64,000 nucleotides of DNA from Nitzschia sp. DOCU1 (taxonomy: Eukaryota > Bacillariophyta > Bacillariophyceae > Bacillariales > Bacillariaceae): the NCBI GenBank assembly GCA_951394045.1, contig OX595986.1, positions 3,811,534 to 3,875,533 of the forward strand, written 5' to 3'. Position 1 is the first letter of the stretch. Each line of letters opens with the position of its first letter. Positions 32,543 through 42,775 of the stretch are shown here, piece after piece. Position numbers and translations under genes: made by a program. The notes beneath the pieces are model-generated. The model was not told the DNA's origin and searched no databases. It saw nothing but the letters and a program-made list of their open reading frames with translations.

Positions 32543-33010
32543 ATGGTGTTATTGCCGAAGCTAATGCTGATGCATCGGGGCGTGGTGCGCCAGAGATGTG
32601 AGGCTGCCGCCATTATTCGAAACTTTGGATCTGTCAAAAAGAAGGAAAAGAAGTCCAGGGGAGGAGATATCACTTCCCGACCCAGGGATCTGGAAGTGAT
32701 TTTGTCTGCTTTGGATGCCCCCCTTACCAAACCTCCGGCCCCCGATGCGGACGAGGAAGCTCGCCGCGAGCGGATCCGAAAAGCCTATACGATTGGTAAA
32801 TTCAAGCAACACAACGAGGAGAATCACGATTTCGCCTGCAAGCTAAAGCTGAAACAGCACGCCCTTGCCATGTTGCCAAGGAATACGAAACTGAAAGAGG
32901 AGGCTTTAAAGATTGACAGTCAGGGACCACCTCGTTGGCGACGAATACCAGCTTGGACTCCGCCTATTGCGGGATTTGATCCAAACCAGTTCACATTGAC
33001 CGAGGAATAG
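32543..33010 (+). CDS. Probable mitochondrial ribosomal protein mL40
   Basis: The 155-residue product has a basic, Ser/Arg/Leu-containing start (MVLLPKLMLMHRGVVRQRC) suited to mitochondrial import. The central and C-terminal parts follow the mL40 layout: ERIRKAYTIGKFKQHNEENHDFA, then a helix ending in ALAMLPRNTKLKEEALKID, then WTPPIAGFDP. In animal mL40 the order is a KWS-Y helix, a run of acidic helix, an LHAEAI-like block and a final YTPPIPNYQPP. The match is by pattern, not by strong identity, so the name is probable. It sits back to back with mitochondrial EF-Ts, which agrees with the call. Confidence 0.6.
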   Translation: MVLLPKLMLMHRGVVRQRCEAAAIIRNFGSVKKKEKKSRGGDITSRPRDLEVILSALDAPLTKPPAPDADEEARRERIRKAYTIGKFKQHNEENHDFACKLKLKQHALAMLPRNTKLKEEALKIDSQGPPRWRRIPAWTPPIAGFDPNQFTLTEE

Positions 33011-33140
33011 TTTGATCAAGTTTCTTAATGAAAACCTTATTGTACAGAGGCACATGCGTACCAATTCATTTGAGTGAGAAATCACGAGGCATTGATTGTC
33101 CATCAATCAATGCCATTCTATCTCCAGAGTACGTGTTGCT

Positions 33141-34576
33141 TCAGTCGATAATGTATAGAATACCATCGCTCTTCATCAGCTTGCCCTCTTGATAGAGGTA
33201 TTCCAGGTTGTCGTCCAGTTCCTTCAAAGAAAAGGGTTTGGCAGCGCGTTGATCAATCAGAGCGCGAAAGGCAGTCTCATCCATAGTACCATCGTCGTCA
33301 TCGAATTTTCGTCTTAATTCACGAAATAGGTCAAGGAATTCTTGGCGACGATCGTTTCTGAAGTATGATTGAAAGAATACAAAGGTTCGGTGAGCTTCGG
33401 TGGCGGGGAAATAAACAAAAGCCAAGCTGACATAATCCAGCCACTTTCTTTACTTACGCGGCGGGCTTGCGATCGTCTTCATCTTCCGACCCAGAAGTGT
33501 CGAGACGATTTTCTTTGCATGCCGGATCAGGTACCTCGTCCATATCATTGCAAGGTGCCCGGCACACTTCATCCAGAAACTCCCTGGCTTTGCGGAGTTC
33601 GTAATCAAAAACACCTTTCAAGGATGCCTTGGTTGTCTTCTTCGTGCTTGCACTGACGGGATTCGCCGCCGGCTTGCGATCCGCCAAAGGTACTTTCTTG
33701 GTACCACCAAAGTTGGAAGATAGGGATTTTCCTTGTTTCATCATCAAGGAATCTTTGACAGCGGCAGAGTGAGCCTTACTGACATTCTGAGCCGATGCCA
33801 GAAAGGTTTCGCCTTTTGCAAAGGAGTTCGACACTTCGATTCCTTCTTTTCTACAAAATTCATCTAGCGCGTCAACTGCATTGGGCAAATCCACTTTGTC
33901 CTTCTTGGATCCGAATAGACCCCGTCTAGCCACTGTCGTTGCTGTCTGTGGTTCTGCCACCGAACGATCCAGCGGCAGAGGTGACACTTCCACAGCTCGG
34001 TCTGCGATGACAAAAGACGGGACAGTGACAACCCCCTTCTTGGCAGCTTTTGCTTTGGACACCGACGGATGTTCTGGTGTAATCGGTGTTGAGGGCGAGG
34101 TGGACTGATCTGGTTCCTTGGTGCGCCTCGCTGGCGGGGGCTGCGTCTTTTTAGCAGCAGCACCTTCTGCCTTGTCCTTCTTCTTCCCAATGACCTGCTT
34201 GACTTTCTTTACTACATCATCGGCACGATCCATGAGAAACTCTCGACCTCTTCGTTTCCTGCCTGCACGTTCTAGAGTCTCAAAAGGCGACACAATAGCT
34301 GGGTCGATCTCCTTTTCAACGCCACCGCCAAGCACGTATTTCACGTCTATTGACTCCACATTCAAGCCGTTCGGATCATAGTGAACCTTGGTAATTTTAG
34401 CACATCCTCCGGGCTTGTTGATGCTATATGTGTGAATGCGGGTAGGAGTGTCAGTATTAAATGGTGATCGTATGTCCGGTGACTATGCATAGTCAAAAAT
34501 AACAAAAGGCTTGCTAAACTCACCCCGCCCACGTGCGGCTCTGCACATCCACCGTTTGCCCGACCTCCCACTTCAT
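33141..34576 (-). CDS. Chromatin-type protein: INKPGG module plus MCM3-like C-terminal domain
   Basis: Three exons are derived: 34524-34576, 33458-34423 and 33141-33357, giving 411 residues. Exon 1 starts MKWEVGQTVDVQSRTWAG, and splicing completes SRTWAG-INKPGG, followed by CAKITKVHYDPNGLN and VDVKYVLGGGVEKEID. From memory, this pattern (R-T-W-x-G-I-N-K-P-G-G ... D-V-x-Y-V-L-G-G) is a Tudor/agenet-like module of stramenopile nuclear proteins. The middle 250 residues are Lys/Ala/Pro/Ser-rich and disordered. The last 70 residues (RRQEFLDLFRELRRKF ... FSLKELDDNLEYLYQEGKLMKSDGILYII) resemble the winged-helix tail of MCM3, but there is no MCM ATPase. A role in chromatin or replication is inferred only. 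Confidence 0.72.
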
Positions 34577-35542
34577 CTTGAGATAAGCCGATATAAGATT
34601 TAAAGATCAGTCCTAGAAATGGAGCTGGCACTTCCCGAAGTTCCAATGGTTGAATCAGGAAGCAATGCTGCTGTGCGATCTAGAACACTGCGTTTTCACA
34701 AGAATGGCCCACGGATGTAAGTTCCGAGAGTCCAATCAAACCTTTCGCCTCTCTAGAAGAGTAGGCAGTTTCGTTGCTCTTTTACGAACAAATAAGGCTA
34801 GCCGTATAAACCGCAACGACAACGATGAGGAAAACAACCACAACAACAACGATGATGATGATGATGAAATCAGAATGCTTGATGGATGTATTGCGCCGCA
34901 TTTTGGTGTTCGTACGAGTCAGTCATCGATTTTGGTGCGCCAGTTTCAAATCCTATGTACAGCGCAGTACAAAATGTACGTTGAGCAGCACCACCGTTGC
35001 GAAAGAGCGCGATGAAGCGGAGCGCCGATCTCAGATCGATATTGTCGCGCGAGATGCGCGATTGAATGAAGCGATTGAATACTTTCGACTGCTTTGAATG
35101 AATCGAATCATGATCCACCATTGACATTTTGGCGGGAAGAAAGTTCCGGTATCGTACGAATAGAAGCTGGAGCTCTTCCTACTGTTATCTAGCTGCCGGT
35201 AGTTCCATGCAGGCTGTCCCACCATGACGTGTAAAGTGCAAGCAGTATAGTCTAGTTTGGGACGAGGTTCCATATTTAGCAAGGATTTGTGTTCAATAGC
35301 CAAAAGCTCTTCTTCTACTACAATAAAACGCTAATCGACCGGGAGTCTTTGCGTGGACATTGTGAAACAGTTATTACCCATCGTTAACTGGTACCAACGC
35401 ATCCGTGTTTTTGACTGTAACATAGCGGTGCACACTGGACTTCTAGATAGAGAGGGGCACTTTATAGACAACAAACGGAGAGAATCTGCGACTGCGAGTC
35501 CCAAACTTGCGAGCAACGACCAAGAATTGGAGACTGCGCGCA
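34577..35542. other. Intergenic region with (GAT)n microsatellite
   Basis: It lies between two minus-strand genes and contains a CAA/GAT simple repeat at about 34814-34867. A 121-codon plus-strand frame over the repeat has no other support. The promoter of the INKPGG gene should be near the left end. Confidence 0.45.
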
Positions 35543-36613
35543 TCACAAACCAACGGGTTTCGCTCGGCAACTATCTGCCATAGTCTCTTTGGCGATTTCT
35601 GTTACGCTTCCGACGCATGCACTGCCATCGGAAATTAGCATGCCAGCTATGATACCCATGTCTTCCGCAACGACTTCCCACAAGCCCCCTGTGTTGCAAC
35701 CTCGAATCCCACTCACTCTCGCCGAGGTAACTTTCCGCCTTGCAGGAGAGCTCATCACGTGCTTGGTAGGCCTCGGTCGCACGTGACTATCGCTGTCCTC
35801 GGAAGAATTTTCAGTGGTATAGTCAGTGCCGATGCTCTCCCCCGAGCCAGCGACAGGAGCGCACCCATAAGCAGAGGAATCTCCTGATATCGTGTAGGGT
35901 TGAGAACGCGAACCATCTTCTTCCCATCCATGCTTAAGGCCCTTGAGCCATCGCTCCTTCCGAGCTGCCAATTCCTTATGTGAGCTGATTCCATCGGCAC
36001 GGGGCTTCAGCTTCGCATAAGATCGCGTGCCCGATCGATGAGGGCCGAATTCCGGATCATAGACTTGGGCGCATGCTGCCGAGAAACTGTGATCGGGAAT
36101 ACTCGACGGGGTCATACCCGGACATAGAATACTTTTTCTGCCCCCGGTCCCGACCCCGGTCACTCGCGGCGGTGAATCCGTGTTCTTGACAGTGATCATC
36201 ACGGTTCTGGCGCCGTAGTCCTCCGTACCCGTACGGCGCCACTTCAAAGGCTCACGTTCTCCCCGCCGTTGCTTTCGGGCCTTGACATTTTCCATTTCCA
36301 GTTCCGCCATGTGTTTGCTGGCAGCAGCACAGTTGAGTTGCTTGACTAACTTTCCAACTTTTCTTGGTTTGCCTTTCCCATCCTTCGGTTGCCTCTGAGG
36401 CTCTGGCTCCAACACCCAAGAGTACTTCTTCACAATCTCGGGGTCGTTCGCCCAAGAGTATTGTAGCGTGGGGCTAACGTCATCTGTAAAGTTTGTTGCG
36501 TTACGATCAGTGGTACGCTTTCCACCTCGACTGGCCCCCCATGTTGAAGCCCGAGGGGATGTCGAATCTGATGGCTTTTTCCGAGCGAACGGGTTTTTCA
36601 TGATGCGAGTCAC
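35543..36613 (-). CDS. Hypothetical basic, disordered protein
   Basis: The 356-residue product is not recognised. Two starts are possible (36613, or the ATG at residue 5, 36601; the second gives MKNPFARKKPSD). The first 130 residues are basic (RKKPSDSTSPR, KGKPRKVGKLVKQLNC, RKQRRGEREPLKWRR). The middle has YDPEFGPHRSGTRSYAKLKP and a helix KELAARKERWLKGLKHG. The C-terminal 70 residues are less charged (GIRGCNTGGLWEVVAEDMGIIAGMLISDGSACVG) and may be folded. No membrane segment is clear. It is transcribed away from the 1001-residue unknown protein across 1.8 kb; the two could be co-regulated, but nothing shows it. Confidence 0.65.
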   Translation of the reverse strand: MTRIMKNPFARKKPSDSTSPRASTWGASRGGKRTTDRNATNFTDDVSPTLQYSWANDPEIVKKYSWVLEPEPQRQPKDGKGKPRKVGKLVKQLNCAAASKHMAELEMENVKARKQRRGEREPLKWRRTGTEDYGARTVMITVKNTDSPPRVTGVGTGGRKSILCPGMTPSSIPDHSFSAACAQVYDPEFGPHRSGTRSYAKLKPRADGISSHKELAARKERWLKGLKHGWEEDGSRSQPYTISGDSSAYGCAPVAGSGESIGTDYTTENSSEDSDSHVRPRPTKHVMSSPARRKVTSARVSGIRGCNTGGLWEVVAEDMGIIAGMLISDGSACVGSVTEIAKETMADSCRAKPVGL

Positions 36614-38406
36614 TCAGCAAGTTCTTATTTCTCTCCGAGAATTCTTTCTACACCAATATAAAATCCCGTTCCCCAATCTCTACCACCCCAATGGTTGTAT
36701 CACTCAATCTGAGATGAAGTGGCCTCACCCTGAGCTGCACGAGAAAGGCTGTTGCTATGGATGTTTTGCAACAGCACTTCTTTCAATCTTGCGTATACTT
36801 GGTACAAGGGCTGACTGAGGTACGTGTTGTTTAGTGGGGTGGATGGAAAAATTGATTGGCGGCACTTTGTAACTTTGTGAGGTCATTCGCCATTATTTCA
36901 TAGTTAGAGATTCGCGAAAAATTTGGACAGACTTGCGTCTAAGTGATTTTATTGAACATAAAGTGATGAGTATGTTGTATCATGGGTGCGACACGATGAA
37001 TGTTGCCTGAATCTTGCCACCCGCTCGGAATGGGCGCTCCCCCGGGTAGTCACTATGCGCCTATTTCGAAGCGCGGCACGTGTTTACCCGTAATCTACGG
37101 GTCGATCCCTTGTATGTACATGGGGATGTTTCGGTTCGACAGAAACAGAAGCTACGTAGCTGTCTCGAAGCGACGGCATCATCCAAATCCATCGACGTTG
37201 ACTTCATGTTGTTCTCCCGCCGCGCTACAATGTTCTGAGAAGCTATGATAGCCCGAATGACGCCCCGGGAATGAGTCGAGTCATACAAGCACAAAGACTA
37301 TAATTTCGACGCGCCCCGAGGAACTATCCATGGTACCAGCACGATCTCTAGAGTAGCTCCTCTTGTTGCGATACGACAGTCTAGTAGCTACCGATGGAGT
37401 ACTACTTATCACAGACTACCAGTGATACACTGCGTTTACGTCAACGCGAACGCGCCCAGTCGTCGAGTAGCAAACTTTGAATGCAATGAGACAGAACAAC
37501 GACTACTGCTGGCTGTTTTCTGTACTGATGTACTAGTAGTGCAGTATTTTGCCGGCCGCCCTTCGATTCGAAGGTGACCCTGTTCAGATCATAGCTTTGA
37601 AGCCTCGAAAGCCGAGAGAGAAGTATAATGTAACTGCCCCACCTCTGGAGAAAAGAGAACCAATATGTTGGCCGCAGGTTGTTGTCACCAGGAGCATTGC
37701 GTTTCATTCCATCGATCTTTGCGGATTTTTCTTACTACCGTAGTACGACCATCCTCGTCGTCTTGCAAGTCAGTACCATCATCTTCTGTGACAGGATCCC
37801 TTTGTCTATCACTAGCTAGTAGTAGAAGACGCTAGCTAGCGAGAGGAAGGAAGTAGTGTGCTGGGTAGGCAGGCCTGGTGACGCGTGATTCTGTCGTACC
37901 AGGTATGCTCCCGACGGCGGCAAATCAATGCCGCCACAAGCAACTGCTCACTATTTCTAGGGCTACGGAGCAGAAAAATGAAGGACGGCGAGGCCGGTTG
38001 GCGCGCGGCATGGTTCCCACGAATGGGAGCCGTGAACGGCAGAACCACATGGATAGAAGTGGTGCTGAAATTTTGTGTAATTAGAAAATATCCTTATTCA
38101 GATCTGGTAATCGATTCGTGGCGAGTCGGATGACCCGCCCGAATGGCACGTTCGAATGCTCATGTTTTTCAACAGTATCGTCGGTGGGAAATGATCCATT
38201 GGGTCCTGTGGACGAGGGCCGGGGCAAAATCCCTATTTCACACCCCGCTGTTCTCGGACGACGTTTATTTGAGAACAATTCGTCGACAGACCTAGTTGTT
38301 CAAAAGCATACTTTGGTTTTGAAAGCTTCCCCGCCATCCACCCCTCCGTACCATTGTCGAGTTGTGCCGTAGTTGATTTTCGCGCCAGTAGTATCGTCTT
38401 GCCACT
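36614..38406. other. 1.8 kb divergent intergenic region
   Basis: It lies between two unrecognised divergent genes. It contains two perfect 10-bp palindromes (37811-37820 and 37831-37840) and several CTAGTAG/GTAGTAC-like short motifs. No RNA gene or coding sequence is recognised. Its length suggests long UTRs, upstream regulatory DNA or an unrecognised transcript. Confidence 0.45.
37811..37840. promoter_or_regulatory. Paired 10-bp palindromes ACTAGCTAGT and GCTAGCTAGC
   Basis: Two perfect 10-bp palindromes sharing the core CTAGCTAG lie 10 bp apart (37811-37820 and 37831-37840). They are about 570 bp upstream of the 1001-residue gene. The 20-bp centre-to-centre spacing is about two helical turns, so both sites face the same side of the DNA. 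A paired binding site is a guess. Confidence 0.25.
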
Positions 38407-41400
38407 ATGGATCAAATACAACCTTACCATCCACCTATGGACAAGCAAAAGGTCTGCTGGTTCCCTTTCAAAAAGACCTATGAACGCCGTAGGGTCAGAC
38501 CGGGCTTTGACGATCAGCCGAATGTGTATATCTTGGACGACAAGGAGGGCGACGGGACGGATCTGGTTGAACTATCGCTGTACCCCTTGACCGAGTTCAA
38601 CAGAATAGAGGAGGCTCGCCCACAGCATCCCATGGCAGCCGAACCGATCTTCGACGCTCCCTCCACCGAGCCAGCAGAGGTGCTCTGGGCGCCTTCTGAC
38701 ATGGATCATACGGATTTCAATAGCATTATTTCTGAAGACGAAGAAGATGAGGACGCGATCGTATTTGCAGATCTGGAGGATTTGAAAATGGCTTCAATAG
38801 AACCAAACTGCCTGACTAGACAGTTTTGGGTGGATGAAATCCAGGAAGGGGGGTCGCTGGCTTGTACAGAGGATTTTCTTGGCGGTGGGAGAAGCTTCTC
38901 TCGTGCTGGACAATCCTACAGCTCGTTTGGAAGTCAAGCAACTACAACCTTGGGGAATTCGACCATTGAAACAGACTCGCGCATATCCGATGACTTCAGC
39001 TTTAGTCGAGTTACTACCCCTGTTGCAGCGGGTGCTCGGATCGAAGTTGAGTATGACTTCACGAAAAGGAACCTATCGTTTTCGTCTAAGGATGCAAGAG
39101 AAATGGATCCGATCGAGCGGGGAACTTGTGGGGCTATCCGTTCACGCAGCAAGCCGACACTTCTTGTGGCAAAGAAATCATCATCCATGCCAAACTCAAG
39201 GAATTCGCAGGCAAAAATGAAGTCCATCCCCGAGGAAGACCAAGCTTCGCGCACGGATGCGTCATCCGTGTCAAACTCCTTTCACTCTATGGCTACCGAG
39301 AAGGTAGCACTGCACGCAAAATCATCTACCGCCTCCTCTCCCAAGACTCCGGTTTCGGGAACAACGGAACTTCCTCCGTCGATGCCAGCCATGAAGGTGG
39401 TCGCCCCGTCTCCATTGGGGCCTGTTGCCCATCGCCTTTTGTGCGGCGCTATTCCGATTAGACAGCCTGTATTACCGGAGCCACAGACCACAATGCCAGA
39501 GAAGGGCTTCGAAGAAGAAAAGAAGACTGATGAGCCGTCTGCAACTGACGTCCCGGCGGAGCCCGTCGAACCTCCAGTGCCTGCCAAGGAAGAGTCCTTG
39601 TACGAGCGCGTGATTTGGCTGAAAAATTCATCCTTCGAAAAGTTACGGATACCTGACTACACGAAGAGTTTGTACCCAAAAGCGTGTTTACAGCCAGCTT
39701 CGGCTCCCAAATTCGACGAGTCCTCTCATGAGCCCCACTTCTTCGTGGAAGTGGCGGCAACTGCTGGACAGCTGAAGGGGATCAGAGATCTGGACGAAAT
39801 CAAAAAGGCGGAGGAGGTTTTATCTATGTTGAATACACCGAAGGAAATGGACGCCGCAAGGACTTCCTCGCTTGCTGACGAGGATTCAGCTTTTATGGAC
39901 GGTGTTGGATGTGGCGTTGGGAAGTTCTCTCGGCTCAAGGCCGCGAAAAGACAAGTACCGCTTCCTGTTGAGCTCCGGTCCGCTGCGGCTGCTCGTGTGA
40001 AATCTCATAAATCAGCACCGGTTAGCCCATCACGAGGGAAGAATCTGTCGACAGCCCCTCCCTCCCCATCCCGGAAGAAGGGCATGTCGGCCATTGCGAG
40101 TAGAGAGCTTGTAACTATCCCGATAACCCCGGAACGTACTATGTCCCGACGTAATGGGCGCTCATCGGGCATCTCGCGACCCAGGAGTGCTGAGGACGAG
40201 TTGGCCTTGCAGGGGCCAGTTCCTTCCCTAGGGATATACGAATACGACGATGAAACTTTCGACTCGGAGTTCTTGGCAGACGAGGGCGTAGCAGGGAAAG
40301 TTCCAGTGGCTACCGCTAGAAAACAATCCATGTCCCGCAAGAACAGCAATCGAATCCAGGGATCAATGGAGTGGCCGGATGAATCCCCCATGAAAGTCTC
40401 GAGGCGTGTACCCTCACTGGAGATTCCTACCACGATTTCTGCTCAAAAAGTTCGCAGTGCTGATGGGAAATCTCCCAGGGTACCAAGCACTGTCGAGCAA
40501 ACTCGAAGCAAAGAAGCGACTCATCCTTATCGGAAACCAAATCGTACTAGGGATCTGGATCATACGACGGAATTGGGTCAGGACACGCCCGCGGAATTCC
40601 CTACTGGCTTGGACCTTGCTCGGTTTCCATCGTTGTCCTCGGAAGATTGGAGGAATACGAAGGCGGAGAAAATCAAGGTCACTAGTATGTCAAGTACGGT
40701 CGGGGACCAATCCAACGATTCGGCCTGGATTCCAAGAGACGAACGTGATTTTGGTCGCCACCCATCCAGAAATAGCCATGAATTCGAGGCTAATTTTGAA
40801 TCGATGGGGGATGGGGGCGAATTCGAGCATGATGATTGGGCAAAGACTCTTGATATGGATAGAGCTCCTTCGCTTGCTGAGAGCTTTCACAACGCAGTCC
40901 CATTTGTTCCCGATACTTCCGACGTCGAGGAAAACTTTGAACGACGCAATGCATCAGACACTCCCGGGGAGGTCGCGGTGAGACAGTCCCGTTCTGGTAG
41001 AACCAACTGGATCGATTACGACGACGAGAGTGAAATCAACTCCGAAGTTTTCAGGCAATTGGCGATGGAAGAAGCAGACGATGACTCTATTTTCAACGGC
41101 TTGGTTGAACGCTCTCCTAGTGGTCACAAAGAAGGTGGACGTGAACGAGATGGCCCGCCACTGCGATTCGACAAGGATCCCTTTGTGACTGAGCAAGTGC
41201 CCGGATACGATGATGCATCCCAAGAGTCTGGCAGCACGGAGAATTCACTGGAACAATCCAAGTATACAGCCTACACCTCGAAATACTCCAAGTACTCACG
41301 TGGGGACTTTTCAAAGTTTTCAAAGCGTTCGATAGTTACGAAAGATGACATTACCAACTACAGTGACGCGCCCTCGATCACACAGGAGCCGTTTAACTGT

Positions 41401-41412
41401 ATGGATAGGTAA
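38407..41412 (+). CDS. Large hypothetical disordered Ser/Pro-rich protein
   Basis: The 1001-residue product is not recognised. The first 65 residues could be a small folded part (KVCWFPFKKTYERRRVRPGF, NVYILDDKEGDGTDLVELSLYPLTEF). Most of the rest is rich in Ser, Pro, Glu, Asp and Arg with little hydrophobic core. Short predicted helices occur near residues 400-420 (SLYERVIWLKNSSFEKLR) and 460-480 (DLDEIKKAEEVLSML). The C-terminus has a tyrosine-serine repeat (YTSKYSKYSRGDFSKFSKRS). Many S-P and R-x-x-S sites suggest regulation by phosphorylation. The stop TAA lies inside a splice-donor match (AG|GTAAGA), so the true C-terminus may differ by a few residues (see findings). Confidence 0.72.
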   Translation: MDQIQPYHPPMDKQKVCWFPFKKTYERRRVRPGFDDQPNVYILDDKEGDGTDLVELSLYPLTEFNRIEEARPQHPMAAEPIFDAPSTEPAEVLWAPSDMDHTDFNSIISEDEEDEDAIVFADLEDLKMASIEPNCLTRQFWVDEIQEGGSLACTEDFLGGGRSFSRAGQSYSSFGSQATTTLGNSTIETDSRISDDFSFSRVTTPVAAGARIEVEYDFTKRNLSFSSKDAREMDPIERGTCGAIRSRSKPTLLVAKKSSSMPNSRNSQAKMKSIPEEDQASRTDASSVSNSFHSMATEKVALHAKSSTASSPKTPVSGTTELPPSMPAMKVVAPSPLGPVAHRLLCGAIPIRQPVLPEPQTTMPEKGFEEEKKTDEPSATDVPAEPVEPPVPAKEESLYERVIWLKNSSFEKLRIPDYTKSLYPKACLQPASAPKFDESSHEPHFFVEVAATAGQLKGIRDLDEIKKAEEVLSMLNTPKEMDAARTSSLADEDSAFMDGVGCGVGKFSRLKAAKRQVPLPVELRSAAAARVKSHKSAPVSPSRGKNLSTAPPSPSRKKGMSAIASRELVTIPITPERTMSRRNGRSSGISRPRSAEDELALQGPVPSLGIYEYDDETFDSEFLADEGVAGKVPVATARKQSMSRKNSNRIQGSMEWPDESPMKVSRRVPSLEIPTTISAQKVRSADGKSPRVPSTVEQTRSKEATHPYRKPNRTRDLDHTTELGQDTPAEFPTGLDLARFPSLSSEDWRNTKAEKIKVTSMSSTVGDQSNDSAWIPRDERDFGRHPSRNSHEFEANFESMGDGGEFEHDDWAKTLDMDRAPSLAESFHNAVPFVPDTSDVEENFERRNASDTPGEVAVRQSRSGRTNWIDYDDESEINSEVFRQLAMEEADDDSIFNGLVERSPSGHKEGGRERDGPPLRFDKDPFVTEQVPGYDDASQESGSTENSLEQSKYTAYTSKYSKYSRGDFSKFSKRSIVTKDDITNYSDAPSITQEPFNCMDR

Positions 41413-41575
41413 GAAAGTCACCACGAGGAATGAAGCCATCAGTGTGACTCGATTGTTTCAAGGCTCACATCATTTTTGTTTGTATGGACAGATGGCTGGA
41501 CTAGTGATTCTACAGTCGAATTATGGTCCTATCTCTTGTTCGATTTCAGGTGGTCGACTCGGATTTTGACCCATC

Positions 41576-42775
41576 TCATGCCACTCGGCACTTGTCCATG
41601 ATACACGTCATGCCCCCCTCCGACTCGTACTGGAGTTTTGTCACCCAGAATCCCTGTTCATTGGCAATTAGGTCGGCAAAGAGAGCGGCTCCCTCAAACA
41701 CTGCATAGCGTCGAGTCTCTGGGGCGTGTACTTGAAGTTTCCATTGACGCTGCATTGCGTTCTTGCTCGGTAGTACCACTTCCTCGTGGTAGCGTTTTGC
41801 CAAGTCATGCTCAAGACGTTCTTGGAGCCCAGGAATGAGCGAAGACCCACCCGACAGGATAATGTTTTGATACAGCTCGAGGCGACAATCGATGGGTGCC
41901 TCTTGGATGGTTTCAAAGAGAATATCGGCCAGTCCACTTTGTTCCGAATCCCACAGTTTGGGTTGAAACAAGATTTCAGTGGCCGCGAATCGTTCCTTGC
42001 CAATTGCAATCGTATTGCCATCATGAATATGGATAGTCTTTTCCAAACTTGTGGTTTGTTCGGCCAAGTGTTCCTCTGCAATGGGATCCAACGCAATATA
42101 GGACCCACGTTCTTTGATTTCACGTCCCGTTTCCAAGTCTTCGCGCGAATCCATGGGGAGGCCTTGATGCTGGTGAAGTAACTTGAGAAGATATTGAGAA
42201 ATTGAGCGTCCACCCACTCCCATGCTTTTATTGAGCTTTGGGATAGCGTAGCCTTTGTAAACTGGAATAATCGTAGCCATGGTATCGCCCAATTCCACGA
42301 CCACCCCTGTTTCCACTCCTTGTGTGTACAAGACCAAGGCGGCTTGTTCATGCATGGCGACGGCACCAAAATGAAACTTGTGATAGATTAACTCTAGCAG
42401 TGTTTGAGCGTCAGATCGTTTCATAGAATGCGCCTTGGTGAGGAGAATCTTGTGTTCGTGGCATTTCGTGGGGTCTACCCCAATGGCTCGCAAAGAGTAT
42501 CGCAACAGAGCCTCCAGACCCTCCCAATGCTGGACGACTCCATACTCATCAATTGGTTGAATGTACTTGTATTTCTTTCTATTTTGAGCCGCCAGAGCTT
42601 CCTTTGCCAGCAACATTTCGGATTGTAGGTAGGCAAATCGAGAAACGGCAATCACATTCGGGATAACTTGAAGTGGCTTGAGTTTGCCGGCAAATCCAAT
42701 CTTGATCGAGCTGGCACCGATATCACAAACAATGGGCTTTTTATTCTTGTTGTTGTTTCCTTTGATCATTGTCAT
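41576..42775 (-). CDS. Divergent actin-related protein, ARP2-like
   Basis: The start at 42775 gives 399 residues; the in-frame sequence upstream is not actin-like. The actin fold is clear: CDIGASSIKIGFAGKLKP (phosphate loop 1), a QPIDEYGVVQHWEGLEALLRY block, HEQAALVLYTQGVETGVVVELGD (phosphate loop 2), GGRSISQYLLKLL, the ERFAATEILFQP block, LYQNIILSGGSSLIPGL and, near the end, FWVTKLQYESEGG. The LYTQG-x-x-TGVVV and PVYKGY blocks and the total length are closest to ARP2, which nucleates actin branches in the ARP2/3 complex. However, the phosphate-loop-1 Asn is Ile, the catalytic Asp equivalent is Glu161, and the His161 equivalent is Thr168. Subfamily assignment is therefore tentative. It converges on the large unknown gene. 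Confidence 0.82.
   Translation of the reverse strand: MTMIKGNNNKNKKPIVCDIGASSIKIGFAGKLKPLQVIPNVIAVSRFAYLQSEMLLAKEALAAQNRKKYKYIQPIDEYGVVQHWEGLEALLRYSLRAIGVDPTKCHEHKILLTKAHSMKRSDAQTLLELIYHKFHFGAVAMHEQAALVLYTQGVETGVVVELGDTMATIIPVYKGYAIPKLNKSMGVGGRSISQYLLKLLHQHQGLPMDSREDLETGREIKERGSYIALDPIAEEHLAEQTTSLEKTIHIHDGNTIAIGKERFAATEILFQPKLWDSEQSGLADILFETIQEAPIDCRLELYQNIILSGGSSLIPGLQERLEHDLAKRYHEEVVLPSKNAMQRQWKLQVHAPETRRYAVFEGAALFADLIANEQGFWVTKLQYESEGGMTCIMDKCRVA

Noticed and set aside
34650..35015. 121-codon frame over a CAA/GAT microsatellite
   Set aside because: The poly-Asn/Asp run comes from simple repeats; flanking sequence matches nothing.
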